Counted from the stretch's first letter, positions 18,992 through 28,547 are shown. The stretch is DNA of 64,000 nucleotides from Microbulbifer sp. GL-2 (GCF_007183175.1 NZ_AP019807.1:372001-436000); one strand, 5' to 3'. Notes: generated by a model not told the origin, from the sequence alone. Translations and numbers: made by a program.

Positions 18992-19060
18992 TGGGTAAAT
19001 CGCCTTTCCTGTGGTTTTCTAACTTTCCCGGCGGGGGCCTCCGCCACCCTGAGTATTTGA

Positions 19061-20323
19061 TCAGCCCTGCAGCAACGCCGCCAGCTCTTTCAACGGGAGA
19101 GTCTGTTGCTGTTGGTCGGAACGCAGGTATTTCACTGTAATCTGACCATGTGCAGCCTCATCCTCGCCAATAATCAGTGCGTAATCGGCACCGCTTTTAT
19201 CCGCTTTCTTCATTTGGCTTTTAAAACTTCCGCCACCGCAGTGTGCCTGCAATCGTAGCCATGGCAGTTCGTCGCGCAACTGCTCCGCCGCGGCCAAGGC
19301 GGCTGATTGTACATCACCCACCGCCACCAGGTAGGCATCCACCTGTTGGGTCAGACTTTCCGGCAATACTTCCAGGGTCTCCAGCATCAGTACCAGGCGC
19401 TCAACACCGAGTCCGAAGCCAACTGCAGGGGTAGGTTTACCACCCATCTGCTCCACCAGACCATCGTAGCGGCCGCCAGCACAAACTGTGCCCTGGGCAC
19501 CGAGGCTATCGGTCACCCACTCAAATACAGTCTTGCCATAGTAATCGAGACCGCGCACCAGCTTGGGGTTGATCTCATACTTCACCCCCGACGCATCCAG
19601 CAATTCGCGCAGCTGGGTGAAGTGGGCAGCGGATTCCTCATCGAGGAAGTCCAGTAGACAGGGGGCATTTACCAGCAGTTCCTGAGTTTGCGTATTTTTA
19701 CTATCGAGAATACGCAACGGATTGCGTTCCAAGCGACGCTGGCTATCCTCATCGAGCTGTTCACGACGCTCGTTCAGGTAGGCTACCAACGCATCGCGAT
19801 AGGCGGCGCGGCTATCGGAATTGCCCAGGGAGTTAAGCTGCAGGGTTACATGTTCACTGATCCCCAGCTGGCGCCATAAACGCGCGGTCATAACCAGCAT
19901 TTCCGCATCGATATCCGGTCCATCAATACCGAATACCTCAACACCAAACTGGTGGAACTGACGCAGGCGGCCTTTCTGCGGGCGCTCATAGCGAAACATG
20001 GGGCCGAAGTACCACAGGCGCTGTGGCTGGATCAGCAAATTGCTCTGGATCGCCGCCCGCACTGTGCCAGCAGTACCTTCCGGGCGCAGGGTGACACTAT
20101 CACCACTTTTGTCCTCGAAAGTGTACATTTCCTTTTCTACGATATCGGTAGCCTCACCCACGGCGCGGCTGAACAGCTGGGTCGCCTCCAGAGTGGGAGT
20201 GCGAATTTCACTGTAGCCATAGCGGCCAAAGAGTTCACTCAGGGTGGCTTCCACATACTGCCAGACCGGGGACTGTTCCGGCATCAGGTCGTTCATGCCG
20301 CGAATTGCGCGAAGCTGTTTCAA
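19061..20323 (-). CDS. hisS: Histidyl-tRNA synthetase
   Basis: Class II aminoacyl-tRNA synthetase charging tRNA-His, 420 aa (E. coli 424). Class II motif 2 is seen at RPEGTAGTVRA and motif 3 in FGLGVERLVL. The histidine-specific signatures LVRGLDYYG and GGRYDGL are both intact. A C-terminal anticodon-binding domain follows. It lies between ispG (57 bases upstream) and yfgM (69 bases downstream) in the conserved cluster and is probably co-transcribed with them. Confidence 0.96.
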   Translation of the reverse strand: MKQLRAIRGMNDLMPEQSPVWQYVEATLSELFGRYGYSEIRTPTLEATQLFSRAVGEATDIVEKEMYTFEDKSGDSVTLRPEGTAGTVRAAIQSNLLIQPQRLWYFGPMFRYERPQKGRLRQFHQFGVEVFGIDGPDIDAEMLVMTARLWRQLGISEHVTLQLNSLGNSDSRAAYRDALVAYLNERREQLDEDSQRRLERNPLRILDSKNTQTQELLVNAPCLLDFLDEESAAHFTQLRELLDASGVKYEINPKLVRGLDYYGKTVFEWVTDSLGAQGTVCAGGRYDGLVEQMGGKPTPAVGFGLGVERLVLMLETLEVLPESLTQQVDAYLVAVGDVQSAALAAAEQLRDELPWLRLQAHCGGGSFKSQMKKADKSGADYALIIGEDEAAHGQITVKYLRSDQQQQTLPLKELAALLQG

Positions 20324-20380
20324 CGCTGTTCCTTAATTTTTAACTCAACTATTGGGTAGTGCGTACGGGGTTGATGCCCA

Positions 20381-21493
20381 CTACGCCTTGGCGATGATAT
20401 CTGCCTCGCGCTCGGCCTTGGCTGCAGCCTTGTCGCGAATCAGGCGTTCCAGGTCATCCACCAGGTTTTCATTCTTAAATTTGCGATCCGGTTGCCCGTC
20501 TACATAAATAGCATGACTTGGGGTGCCACCAGTAAGACCGATATCCGCCTCTTTCGCTTCTCCGGGCCCATTCACGATACAACCGATCACCGCTACATCC
20601 AGCGGGGTGGTGATATCTTCCAAGCGTGTTTCCAGTTCGTTCATGGTCTTCACCACATCGAAGTTCTGGCGGGAACAGCTGGGACAGGCAATAAAGTTAA
20701 TCCCCTTGCTGCGCAGACGCAGGCTCTTCAGCAGGTCCCACCCCACTTTAACCTCTTCCACTGGATCGGCAGCCAGTGATACGCGCAGAGTATCGCCAAT
20801 GCCGTCGAGTAACAGCGCTCCAAGGCCGATCGCAGATTTCACCGTGCCCGCGCGTAGACCGCCGGCTTCGGTAATCCCCAGGTGCAGGGGTTGTTCGATC
20901 TGCTGCGCCAGTTTGCGATAGGCAGCGGTGGCCATAAAAATATCCGAGGCCTTAACACTGACTTTGAAATCCTGAAAATCCAGGCTGTCGAGAATCGAAA
21001 CATGACGTAGAGCCGACTCCACCAGGGCATCGGGCGTGGGCTCACCGTATTTTTTTTGCAGGTCCTTTTCCAGGGAGCCTGCATTGACACCAATACGAAT
21101 CGGGATATTCAGATCGCGGGCCTTATCCACCACTGCGCGGATACGTTTCTCGCGGCCGATATTACCGGGATTGATGCGCAGGCAGTCCACCCCCAGGTCG
21201 GCGACGCGTAATGCGATGCGATAATCGAAGTGAATATCTGCAACCAGGGGGACATTCACTTGCTTTTTAATTTCCCCGAAGGCCTCCGCAGCCTCCATGC
21301 TGGGCACGGATACACGCACAATATCGGCACCGGCCTTCTCCAAACGCTGGATCTGGCCCACCGTGGCCGCCACATCGCAGGTTTCCGTATTAGTCATGCT
21401 CTGCACTGATATCGGCGCATCGCCTCCGACAGGTACGTCTCCTACCATGATCTGGCGCGACTTGCGGCGGACAATGGAAGATTCAAATTGCAT
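20381..21493 (-). CDS. ispG: 4-hydroxy-3-methylbut-2-enyl-diphosphate synthase IspG
   Basis: Iron-sulfur enzyme of the MEP isoprenoid pathway converting MEcPP to HMBPP, 370 aa. The three 4Fe-4S ligands fall at Cys270, Cys273 (CPSC) and Cys305, with Glu312 as fourth ligand, exactly the E. coli numbering. ATG at 21493 gives the family N-terminus (MQFESSIVRRKSRQI, with the conserved R-K-x-R region); the frame stays open to 21598, but that extension would run through a hairpin. As an Fe-S enzyme it depends on the isc system encoded further along this window. Confidence 0.95.
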   Translation of the reverse strand: MQFESSIVRRKSRQIMVGDVPVGGDAPISVQSMTNTETCDVAATVGQIQRLEKAGADIVRVSVPSMEAAEAFGEIKKQVNVPLVADIHFDYRIALRVADLGVDCLRINPGNIGREKRIRAVVDKARDLNIPIRIGVNAGSLEKDLQKKYGEPTPDALVESALRHVSILDSLDFQDFKVSVKASDIFMATAAYRKLAQQIEQPLHLGITEAGGLRAGTVKSAIGLGALLLDGIGDTLRVSLAADPVEEVKVGWDLLKSLRLRSKGINFIACPSCSRQNFDVVKTMNELETRLEDITTPLDVAVIGCIVNGPGEAKEADIGLTGGTPSHAIYVDGQPDRKFKNENLVDDLERLIRDKAAAKAEREADIIAKA

Positions 21494-21548
21494 AGAGTTG
21501 ACCTGGCAGTATTGCAGCTGAAAAATCGAGGGGGAGATTATAGAGAGA

Positions 21549-21579
21549 TTGGGCGCAAACCTACAGGGTTCGCGCCCAA
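21549..21579. terminator. Hairpin between rodZ and ispG
   Basis: Inverted repeat TTGGGCGC-A-AACC, loop TACAG, then GGTT-C-GCGCCCAA: 12 pairs with one mismatch. On the minus strand a perfect TATAAT hexamer (21537-21542) follows directly, with no good -35 at 17 bases. It may end part of the rodZ transcript or act as a processing or attenuation site ahead of ispG. Confidence 0.45.
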
Positions 21580-21594
21580 ACCGCGAAGATGACT

Positions 21595-22560
21595 TCAATC
21601 ACCGACGATCAGGCGTCGGGTACGGCGGTTACCAATAGGGTCGCTATCAATGGTTTGTTCACGGTAGACGACTTTAGTGGCCCCAGCGTTACCGAGCATC
21701 ACCTCAAAGGGCGCGCGCCCATCCAGCTCCTTGGAGGTACCGGCTTCCTGTACTCCGGCCAGTAGCACCACACCACCGGCATCCTTGACCTCTATCCAGG
21801 AGTCCTCATCAAAACTGAGGCGCAGAGCGCCCTGTAATTTCTGGTCCAGCTGCGCCACCTCAGTGGCAAGCTCCTGCGCGGGTTCAGTTGTGTTCACCTC
21901 CGGCTGACTGACAAAAGCAGCTGCGGATTCTGCAGGAGGCTCAGAGGCCACCTCCAGAACGCCGTGCTCAGCGGGCTCCTCCTGAGGTGGCGTGACACCA
22001 CCCTCATCGCCTGCGCTATTTTCCAGTACTGGGGAGCTCACACTTTGTATTGAAGTTTCAGAAGGACTGAGAGGGGCCTCTTCACTCAGCGCCGCCGGCA
22101 TGGGCACACTGGGGATAGTCACGGGGCCGCCATAGAGCCACCAGAACACACCACCAGCAGCGAGCAGAGGTAACATTGCCAGCAACCCGTGCCCGCGTTT
22201 GCGCGCCGGGCGCAAGGCATCCGCCTTGACCTCTATACGGCGACCTTGGCTGCGTACTTGTGGCTGGGGGCGCGCCCCCTCATAGGCAGTGAGAGCCGGC
22301 TCCGAATTCACGCCCAATTCCCGGCAGATATTGCGGATATAGCCGCGTGCATAAACCATTTCGGGCTGGCGTTCAAAAATATCCTCCTCCAGCCACTCAA
22401 TCGTATTGTCAATAATACACAGGCGCTGGGACAACTCTTCGCGGGACAGGCCCGCATTCTCGCGCGCTGCACGAAGTATGCCGCCGGGAGAGATGGGGGA
22501 CTGTTGTGTCGGGGATACAGCGTCACCGCTATCGCGGTGCGCAGAACTGCTATCCGTCAT
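21595..22560 (-). CDS. rodZ: RodZ-like cell-shape protein
   Basis: Bitopic membrane protein of the RodZ family, about 321 aa, linking MreB to the elongation machinery. Order: Ser-rich lead, an N-terminal helix-turn-helix of the Cro/XRE type (LSREELSQRL, then the RGYIRNICRELGV helix), a single membrane helix (HGLLAMLPLLAAGGVFWWLYGG region), a long Pro/Glu/Ser-rich periplasmic linker, and the C-terminal RodZ/DUF4115 domain (SWIEVKDAGG...LDGRAPFEVMLG). ATG at 22560 lies 10 bases after AGGAG; GTG at 22566 lies 4 bases after it, and either could be used. The start overlaps the end of pilW, implying coupled translation. Confidence 0.88.
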   Translation of the reverse strand: MTDSSSAHRDSGDAVSPTQQSPISPGGILRAARENAGLSREELSQRLCIIDNTIEWLEEDIFERQPEMVYARGYIRNICRELGVNSEPALTAYEGARPQPQVRSQGRRIEVKADALRPARKRGHGLLAMLPLLAAGGVFWWLYGGPVTIPSVPMPAALSEEAPLSPSETSIQSVSSPVLENSAGDEGGVTPPQEEPAEHGVLEVASEPPAESAAAFVSQPEVNTTEPAQELATEVAQLDQKLQGALRLSFDEDSWIEVKDAGGVVLLAGVQEAGTSKELDGRAPFEVMLGNAGATKVVYREQTIDSDPIGNRRTRRLIVGD

Positions 22561-23329
22561 TACCACTCAACTCCTGATATTTCAGTGTTTCCGCAGAGTA
22601 CGGGTACAAATTCTTCAAGGCAAGCGCGTAACTGAGCTCCTTGTCACGATTACCAAAAACCTTTTCGATGCGGATGCCCAGCCACAGAGATCTCGGTGTT
22701 TGACGATTTCTCTCGCTGTATTTATCCAGGTACTGTTTGGCCACCGTATAGTCGCCAGCCTCGAATTTCAGCTCCGCTAACTCCAGCTGGGCCACGGGCA
22801 AATTCGCGTTCAGGGCCAGTGCGCGGGTATAGGCACGCTCAGCCTCCTCTACCATTCCAAGGCGGCCAGCAGTGCGGCCGTAATTCACCAGGGCGAAGAA
22901 ACGGCGGTTATAGGTCAGATCTGTGGAGGCATGGCGGAACTGCTCCAGTGCTTCTTTATAGCGTTCCTGCTTGTAGAGAAAAACCCCGTAGTTGGTGCTC
23001 GCCATGGGGAAGTTATCACCGTAACGCAGGGCTTTCTTAAAATGAGATTCGGCTACTTTCAGTTCACCATCCGCCTGATACAGCAACGCCAGGCCATGGT
23101 GGGCCAGAGGGTTCTTCCTGCCCAGCTCCAGTGCCTTGTTGAAATGACGGCGGGCTAATTCGCGGTTATCACCGCTTTGCAGGTAGCGCAGCCCCAGCTG
23201 GACATGGGTCTCCAGAGCCTTATCCAGATTAACTTCTTTACGCTCAGGCAGCCCCGTCGTTACACACCCCCCCAACAACACGGTGAGAAACAGCCCCAAA
23301 AACGGCAGGCCAAGAGATTTCGCAGACAC
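22550..23329 (-). CDS. pilW: Type IV pilus biogenesis/stability lipoprotein PilW (PilF)
   Basis: Outer-membrane TPR lipoprotein acting as pilotin for the type IV pilus secretin PilQ; 259 aa. The lipobox is LGGC (Cys22). Six TPR-type repeats follow, recognisable by recurring helix pairs such as LGLRYLQSGDNRELARRHFN and NYGVFLYKQERYKEALEQF. In related genomes this gene follows rlmN directly; here 5.2 kb with two cytochrome genes lies between them, so it needs its own promoter within 23330-23691. Confidence 0.9.
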   Translation of the reverse strand: MSAKSLGLPFLGLFLTVLLGGCVTTGLPERKEVNLDKALETHVQLGLRYLQSGDNRELARRHFNKALELGRKNPLAHHGLALLYQADGELKVAESHFKKALRYGDNFPMASTNYGVFLYKQERYKEALEQFRHASTDLTYNRRFFALVNYGRTAGRLGMVEEAERAYTRALALNANLPVAQLELAELKFEAGDYTVAKQYLDKYSERNRQTPRSLWLGIRIEKVFGNRDKELSYALALKNLYPYSAETLKYQELSGNDG

Positions 23330-23691
23330 AACATCACCTGTAAATTTATTTTTTGTTTATCTATTCTGGCGGGATCGCAGTGACTGGCGGCGTAGGTTGA
23401 CAAGGCCCGTATTCATTTCGGTATTACAATCCCGAGTGAGCCGGAAAACGACCCAAAAACTGTCATTTAGGCAGCTGACAAATAATAGATGCCTTGCACA
23501 GAACCCCGCCGGCTGCATACACCCCTACACCTGTGCTTCCCGCCCCCTATACTGCCGGAAAGCACCGTCCGTTGCAGCCCCGTAATCCCAATGAATTCCA
23601 TTTAGCCCAAATAAATTGCCCCTTCTTAGATCGCGAGCGTATCACAAGACCGCCAATTATCTTTTGTGTAATAAATCTGCCTACCTGACTT
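23330..23691. other. Intergenic region upstream of pilW
   Basis: About 360 bases between the first MauG-like gene (ends at 23692) and pilW. It should carry the pilW promoter, because the inserted cytochrome genes separate pilW from rlmN. No strong terminator, operator or RNA structure was seen. Confidence 0.4.
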
Positions 23692-25650
23692 CTAAAGCTC
23701 GTTGCCTGCCCGATCCTTCGCTTCCAGCTGCCTGCCATCCGGTCCACCGTCACGGGGAGGAAGCAGGGCTTGGATCGCATTCGAGTTGTTATTCGCGGCA
23801 TCTGGGTCGGTTAGCGCCCCCAAGAACTTCACCAACAGTTCAATCTCTGTATCGCTCAGGTTATTGGCTCCGCCCCCTCCATTCGCGTTAAGGATATCCT
23901 GGGTGAGCGCCAAGCCGTTGGGAGCCACTTTATTGGCACAATCCTGCAAGCCAGCAAATTGCTCCAGCTCACACATTTCGCTGTTAGCAAAATACCGGGT
24001 AATTGAACTGGCCCGATCACGGTAGTGTTCAACATTTCTTTTCAGAGTGGCGAACTGACCATTGTGCCCCCAGGGACCGGTGACAGCGACGTTGAGCAGG
24101 GTGGGTATGCGGAAGCTGCCCGCCCCATTGCCTCCCAGGTCAGCACCATTGCCGCTCTCGTCCTTGCCGGCACCTATCTGTGGATAACTCACAGCCCTCA
24201 ACCCTTGATTGGTAAAGAAGGCACCTGCATGGCAGTTCGTACAGCCGGAGTTAGCGGCCATAAAGGTGATGGCCCCGCGCTTCTCATCGCTATCGAGGGC
24301 ATCCTGGTCACCATCCACATAATCAAAGAAAGGGTTATCGATAAATAGCTGTACCGCTTCATAGGCCGCTATGGCCTCGGCGATGCGACTGAAGTTAATC
24401 GCGGAATCACCAAATGCAGCGCTAAATAATTGGCCCCAACTGGCGCCGTCGAGGTTCGCCGCCAGCATCTCCTCGCGGTAGGCAGTAAATCCGCTATCGG
24501 AAGTACTGTCGTAGCCAAACTGGGTGATATCACCCATTTCTGCGGCATCGGTAACCGGAAAGTGCGCCTGGGCCATCATCAAAGCCAGAGTGCCGGTACC
24601 CACGGCCGCCTCGGTATTATTACTGACATCGCGGGAATCTGTTCTCAACCCACGATCTGTAATAGCCACGCGGTTATCCCAAAAAAGACCCCGGGTCCAA
24701 AGTGCTGCATTACAAGTTGGCTGCGCATTTCTCGCTACAATAGGGACCTCATTCAATCCATCCGAGCGACCCGGTCCCACTAGAGCTGGATCCACTGCAC
24801 TGACGCCAACAGGCATGGAGAGATCATCGCCACCACACCCCATCGCCGGTTGGTGGCAGGACGAGCAGGAGGTATCGCTGCTGGCACTGAGGCTCTTACT
24901 GTGAAAGAGGCGCATACCCAACTCCACCATAGCCGGGGCTTGCTCACTGCGAACTCGGGCAGCGAAAGCCCTGATATCCTCCAGATGCTCGGCCATATTA
25001 TTAAGTTCAAGCATGACCTGCAGACAAGAGTCCAGGTCCGCATCGAGCAAGTCCAGAGCACTGCGCGCATTATTGCACTCAGCAAAGTTGGAAATACGAT
25101 CGTTATCCACCTCGATGTCCGCACCGCTGCTAAGACCACTGTTGGTAGTATTCAGCAGAGTTCTTGCGCTGACTCGAGACACATCAGTATCGTTGCCGAT
25201 ATTCCCTGCAGTTACTGCGTAGGCGTACTCGGTATTGATCGACAGCCCCTGATCAACGAAATAGTGATTATTGGTTTCGGCAATTTTTTCCCCGTCGCGA
25301 TAAATGGAATAAATTACATCGTCACGCTCCCAGGAAAGGCCGATACTGGTACCGGAAAAAGCATTGCCGATCAGCTTCGACGGAGCCCCTCCCTGCCCGG
25401 AGTCACCTCCCGTATCATTATCGCTGCCAGTATCGCCTCCCGTGCCTGTACCGGAGCCGCCATCGCCACCGCTATCCCCATCGGAACCCGTATCGCCACT
25501 ACTGCCATCGGTTACGGTATCCGATGATGAGCTGTCATCCCCCCCGGACGAACCCGAGCTGCAGCCCACTGCCAGTAAAAAGAGCGGCAGGATCAATAGC
25601 CGCAGCAATATCGCGAAAGACACATCATTGTCCATTCTTTGAGTTTCCAT
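23692..25650 (-). CDS. MauG/cytochrome-c-peroxidase-like di-heme lipoprotein (copy 1)
   Basis: Predicted lipoprotein of 652 aa with a C-terminal di-heme peroxidase domain. Order: signal sequence with lipobox AVGC (Cys30), a Ser/Gly/Asp-rich tether of about 60 residues, a fibronectin-III-like beta domain (about 90-170, with GLSWERDD and YAYAVTAGN), a connecting region, then the CCP/MauG domain with haem motifs CSSCH at 262-266 and CTNCH at 470-474 and the family segment ARNAQPTCNAALW...FWDNR. Role in peroxide reduction or oxidation of an external substrate is inferred from family. Starts at 25650 or 25635 are possible. Paralogous to 26356-28290, 705 bases upstream. Confidence 0.82.
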   Translation of the reverse strand: METQRMDNDVSFAILLRLLILPLFLLAVGCSSGSSGGDDSSSSDTVTDGSSGDTGSDGDSGGDGGSGTGTGGDTGSDNDTGGDSGQGGAPSKLIGNAFSGTSIGLSWERDDVIYSIYRDGEKIAETNNHYFVDQGLSINTEYAYAVTAGNIGNDTDVSRVSARTLLNTTNSGLSSGADIEVDNDRISNFAECNNARSALDLLDADLDSCLQVMLELNNMAEHLEDIRAFAARVRSEQAPAMVELGMRLFHSKSLSASSDTSCSSCHQPAMGCGGDDLSMPVGVSAVDPALVGPGRSDGLNEVPIVARNAQPTCNAALWTRGLFWDNRVAITDRGLRTDSRDVSNNTEAAVGTGTLALMMAQAHFPVTDAAEMGDITQFGYDSTSDSGFTAYREEMLAANLDGASWGQLFSAAFGDSAINFSRIAEAIAAYEAVQLFIDNPFFDYVDGDQDALDSDEKRGAITFMAANSGCTNCHAGAFFTNQGLRAVSYPQIGAGKDESGNGADLGGNGAGSFRIPTLLNVAVTGPWGHNGQFATLKRNVEHYRDRASSITRYFANSEMCELEQFAGLQDCANKVAPNGLALTQDILNANGGGGANNLSDTEIELLVKFLGALTDPDAANNNSNAIQALLPPRDGGPDGRQLEAKDRAGNEL

Positions 25651-26355
25651 AAAGCCTGATCGACCCCACCAATAAAATACATTTTGAAATAATCTGGACA
25701 GGCAATGGACAAGCTAGTGCCCCAAGCGGCACCAAAAGCTAATCTTCCCAGACTCCCGACAAGGAGATTGGGGTAAAAATGATTGTAGTTTGAGTAATTT
25801 GCCTAATTAACAGATCGGAGGTTCAGCCCTATTAAGTGAGCACATAGTAATAATTACAGTAGGACACAAACTTTATCCAGAAACCCGCCCAGGTATTTTT
25901 AAAAAATACCTGGTTTCGCATATCCCAGGCCGATTCAATTTACCGAGAAAAACCATATGATCGTTATGGCATGCAAGAAATAAGTACAATTTCAAACTAC
26001 CGACTATGCAGCCACATCTTCAAGAAGTAAATTTCCAGCTTTCGGGGTATATATGTAATTAAGGTAGCGCCTTTCTCCGGAGAGTTCTGTAGAGAGTGTC
26101 GCAAACTACTGTCGCAGGCACGGTAATCTCAGACTATGAGAACCTTTCCTCAACTCAAGAAACCCATGACACAATAGCGGTGCCAACTAATGCACAATTG
26201 GTGGCCTCTGCAACCCAATGGAAGTTTATATTCCTGGGGGAGTTAGAACTCATGAATTTGAGGAGCAATAGAGGACAGAAGAATTATTATTCTCCATGCC
26301 CCTGCATAGAGTTTTTATGCAACTCAATTCACTAAAGATTCAGGCGAATTGTAAA
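25651..26355. other. Intergenic region between the two MauG-like genes
   Basis: Roughly 700 AT-rich bases. It contains the 25-bp palindrome at 25889-25913 and presumably the promoter of copy 1. An open frame at 26096-26335 on the plus strand (79 codons) has no recognisable domain, no good ribosome site and is antisense to the direction of both neighbours, so it was not called as a gene. Confidence 0.45.
25889..25913. repeat. 25-bp perfect palindrome
   Basis: Arms CCAGGTATTTTT and AAAAATACCTGG are exact reverse complements around a single central A. It lies about 240 bases upstream of MauG-like copy 1 and 440 bases past the end of copy 2. It could be a bidirectional transcription terminator (A/T run within the stem) or a dimeric-protein binding site; the sequence does not decide. 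Confidence 0.5.
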
Positions 26356-28290
26356 TCATAAAATTTTTCCGCTCTGGTCTTTTGCATCCAGCTGCTTTCC
26401 ATCTGGGCCACCATCACGGGGAGGTATCAAGGCCTGAATTGCATTGGACTCGGTATTGGCAGCATCCGGGTCAGTTAGCGTCCCCAGAAATTGCACTATG
26501 AGGTCAACTTCTTCATCACTGAGATTATTGGAAAACTCATCATTACCTGCAAGGATTCTCTCTGACAACGCTAATCCATTTGGAGCTACTTTTGTGGCAC
26601 AATCCTGCAGACCGGAAAATTGCTCCAGCTCACACATTTCACTATTGGCAAAGTACTGAGCAATTGACTCCCCATGATCCCGATAGTGTTCAACATTTCT
26701 CTTTAAAGTCGAGAACTGACCGTTATGCCCCCAAGGCCCAGTGATTGCCACATTTAACAATGTCGGGGCACGGAAGGCGCCAAATCCTGTACGTCCTTCA
26801 GCACCCTCATCGGCACCGCTACTATCCGTGCCGATACCAATTTGTGGATAGTTTCCCGGCAAAGGCGCTTCAGTAGTAAAAAATGCACCAGCGTGACAAA
26901 AGGTACAACCGGAATCACTTGCCATAAAAGTGATAGCCCCACGTTTTTCGTTATTGCTAATTGCCTCAGGGTTACCATCCACATAGTCAAAAAACGGATT
27001 ATTAATAAATATCTGAACCGCTTCATAAGCTGCAACTGCCTCAGCTACACGAGTGAAACTAATATCCGCATCACCAAAAGCCGCTATAAATAAATCACCC
27101 CAGGATTCAGCATCCATATTTGCTGCTAGTATATCTTCACGATAAGCTGTAAAGCCGTCATCAGCAGTATTGTCGTATCCAAATTGGGTAATGTCCCCCA
27201 TTTCAGCAGCAGCGGTTACCGGAAAATGTGCCTGGGCCATCAGTAGAGCCAGGGTACCAGTACCTACGGCTTCTTCGGTATTATTATTCACATCTTCCGA
27301 CCCAGTACTGACTCCTCGACCGACAATAGCAACCCTGTTGTCCCAGAAAAGCCCTCGTGTCCAAAGTGCTGAATTACAGGTAGCCTGTGCATTTCTGGGA
27401 ACAACAGGGACATCATTCACACCATCAGACCGACCCGGCCCCAGTAACGCTGGATCTACCGCATTGACACCGATCGGCATCGACAAATCATCTCCTCCGC
27501 AACCAATTGCGGGATGATGGCAGGAGGAGCAGGATGCATCGCTATTAGCACTCAGGCTCTTGCTATGAAACAGACGCATACCCAACTCAATCATTGCCGG
27601 GGCTTGCTCACTTCTAACCCGAGCAGCAAATGCCCGCATATCTTCCAAGTGTACAGCCATCTTATTGAGTTCCAGCATCGCCTGAAGACAGCTATCCAGA
27701 TCTTCATCCAACAAGTCGACTACACTACGGGCATTGTTACACTCAGAAAAGTTAGCAATACGATCATTGACGATGATGGTTTCAGCACCATTGTCGAGAC
27801 CTGAGTTAGTATTATTCACCAGGGTTTTAGCAGCCACACTGGTCGTCTCAACTACATCATCCACTGGGCTCGTTGTGACCGAGTAAGTATATTCAGTGTT
27901 TACTGACAGCCCCTGATCCACAAAGAAATTATTGGAGGTCTCTGCAATTTTTGTATTATCACGATAGATAAAATAAATTTCCCCTGCCCCCTCCCACGAA
28001 AGCCCAATACTGGTCCCCGAGAACGCATTCCCTATCAATTCCTGAGGAGCATTACCCTCTCCGCTATCAGGATCTGTTTCTCCATCAGCATCAGAGTCAT
28101 CTCCACTGCCAGTTTCTGTATCGCCATCCGATCCAGAGCCCCCAACACCCCCAACAGCATCCTCCACTGAATTATCGTCACTACCGGACGACCCAGAACC
28201 ACAACCTAGCAATACTAAAAAGAGAGATAGGAAAAAGAGTCGTGACAAGACTCTGGGAATCGCACTTAAATCCAGTTTCTGAGCATTCAT
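26356..28290 (-). CDS. MauG/cytochrome-c-peroxidase-like di-heme lipoprotein (copy 2)
   Basis: Paralogue of 23692-25650 with the same order of parts, 644 aa: lipobox LLGC (Cys30), an Asp/Gly/Ser-rich tether, a fibronectin-III-like domain, then the di-heme domain with CSSCH at 254-258 and CTFCH at 462-466. The haem domains of the two copies are nearly superimposable (shared blocks such as SARVRSEQAPAM-like and GPWGHNGQF), while the tethers and the beta domains diverge. Base composition is slightly more AT-rich than copy 1. Surface attachment through the lipid anchor with the haem domain held away on a flexible stalk is inferred. It lies between rlmN and copy 1. Confidence 0.82.
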   Translation of the reverse strand: MNAQKLDLSAIPRVLSRLFFLSLFLVLLGCGSGSSGSDDNSVEDAVGGVGGSGSDGDTETGSGDDSDADGETDPDSGEGNAPQELIGNAFSGTSIGLSWEGAGEIYFIYRDNTKIAETSNNFFVDQGLSVNTEYTYSVTTSPVDDVVETTSVAAKTLVNNTNSGLDNGAETIIVNDRIANFSECNNARSVVDLLDEDLDSCLQAMLELNKMAVHLEDMRAFAARVRSEQAPAMIELGMRLFHSKSLSANSDASCSSCHHPAIGCGGDDLSMPIGVNAVDPALLGPGRSDGVNDVPVVPRNAQATCNSALWTRGLFWDNRVAIVGRGVSTGSEDVNNNTEEAVGTGTLALLMAQAHFPVTAAAEMGDITQFGYDNTADDGFTAYREDILAANMDAESWGDLFIAAFGDADISFTRVAEAVAAYEAVQIFINNPFFDYVDGNPEAISNNEKRGAITFMASDSGCTFCHAGAFFTTEAPLPGNYPQIGIGTDSSGADEGAEGRTGFGAFRAPTLLNVAITGPWGHNGQFSTLKRNVEHYRDHGESIAQYFANSEMCELEQFSGLQDCATKVAPNGLALSERILAGNDEFSNNLSDEEVDLIVQFLGTLTDPDAANTESNAIQALIPPRDGGPDGKQLDAKDQSGKIL

Positions 28291-28457
28291 AAGTTATAGC
28301 AGCCACTTCCATTCATTTTTAAAACTTCTGGACTGTTAACGCAGAGTCACGTGATTTGGTTGACACCAATAAAAATAAATTGAATAGGCGCGATATCAGC
28401 AAGACACAAAAGCCATTGCTGTGTAGAAAGACATAGAAAAAATGAAAGTAATTTCTC

Positions 28458-28547
28458 CTACCGATACTGCAATTAAGAACCAGTAAGATCGGTAGAAGCT
28501 ACAGGGGCCGGTGCGGACTTTTGCTATTCATCAGCAAGCCGGCCCTG
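28458..28547. repeat. Two nested inverted repeats downstream of rlmN
   Basis: First pair CTACCGAT / ATCGGTAG (28458-28465, 28488-28495). Second pair CAGGGGCCGG / CCGGCCCTG (28502-28511, 28539-28547) with one bulged G and an inner TTGCT/AGCAA pairing. They fill the space just past the rlmN stop. No U tract follows on the minus strand, so termination is uncertain. Confidence 0.4.

Noticed and set aside
25404..25563. Short repeated triplet pattern resembling a repeat array
   Set aside because: It encodes the Ser/Gly/Asp-rich stalk of a lipoprotein in frame; spacing is irregular, so it is not a CRISPR or VNTR array.
26096..26335. 79-codon plus-strand open frame between the MauG-like genes
   Set aside because: No domain, weak start context and opposite orientation to both neighbours; probably chance.
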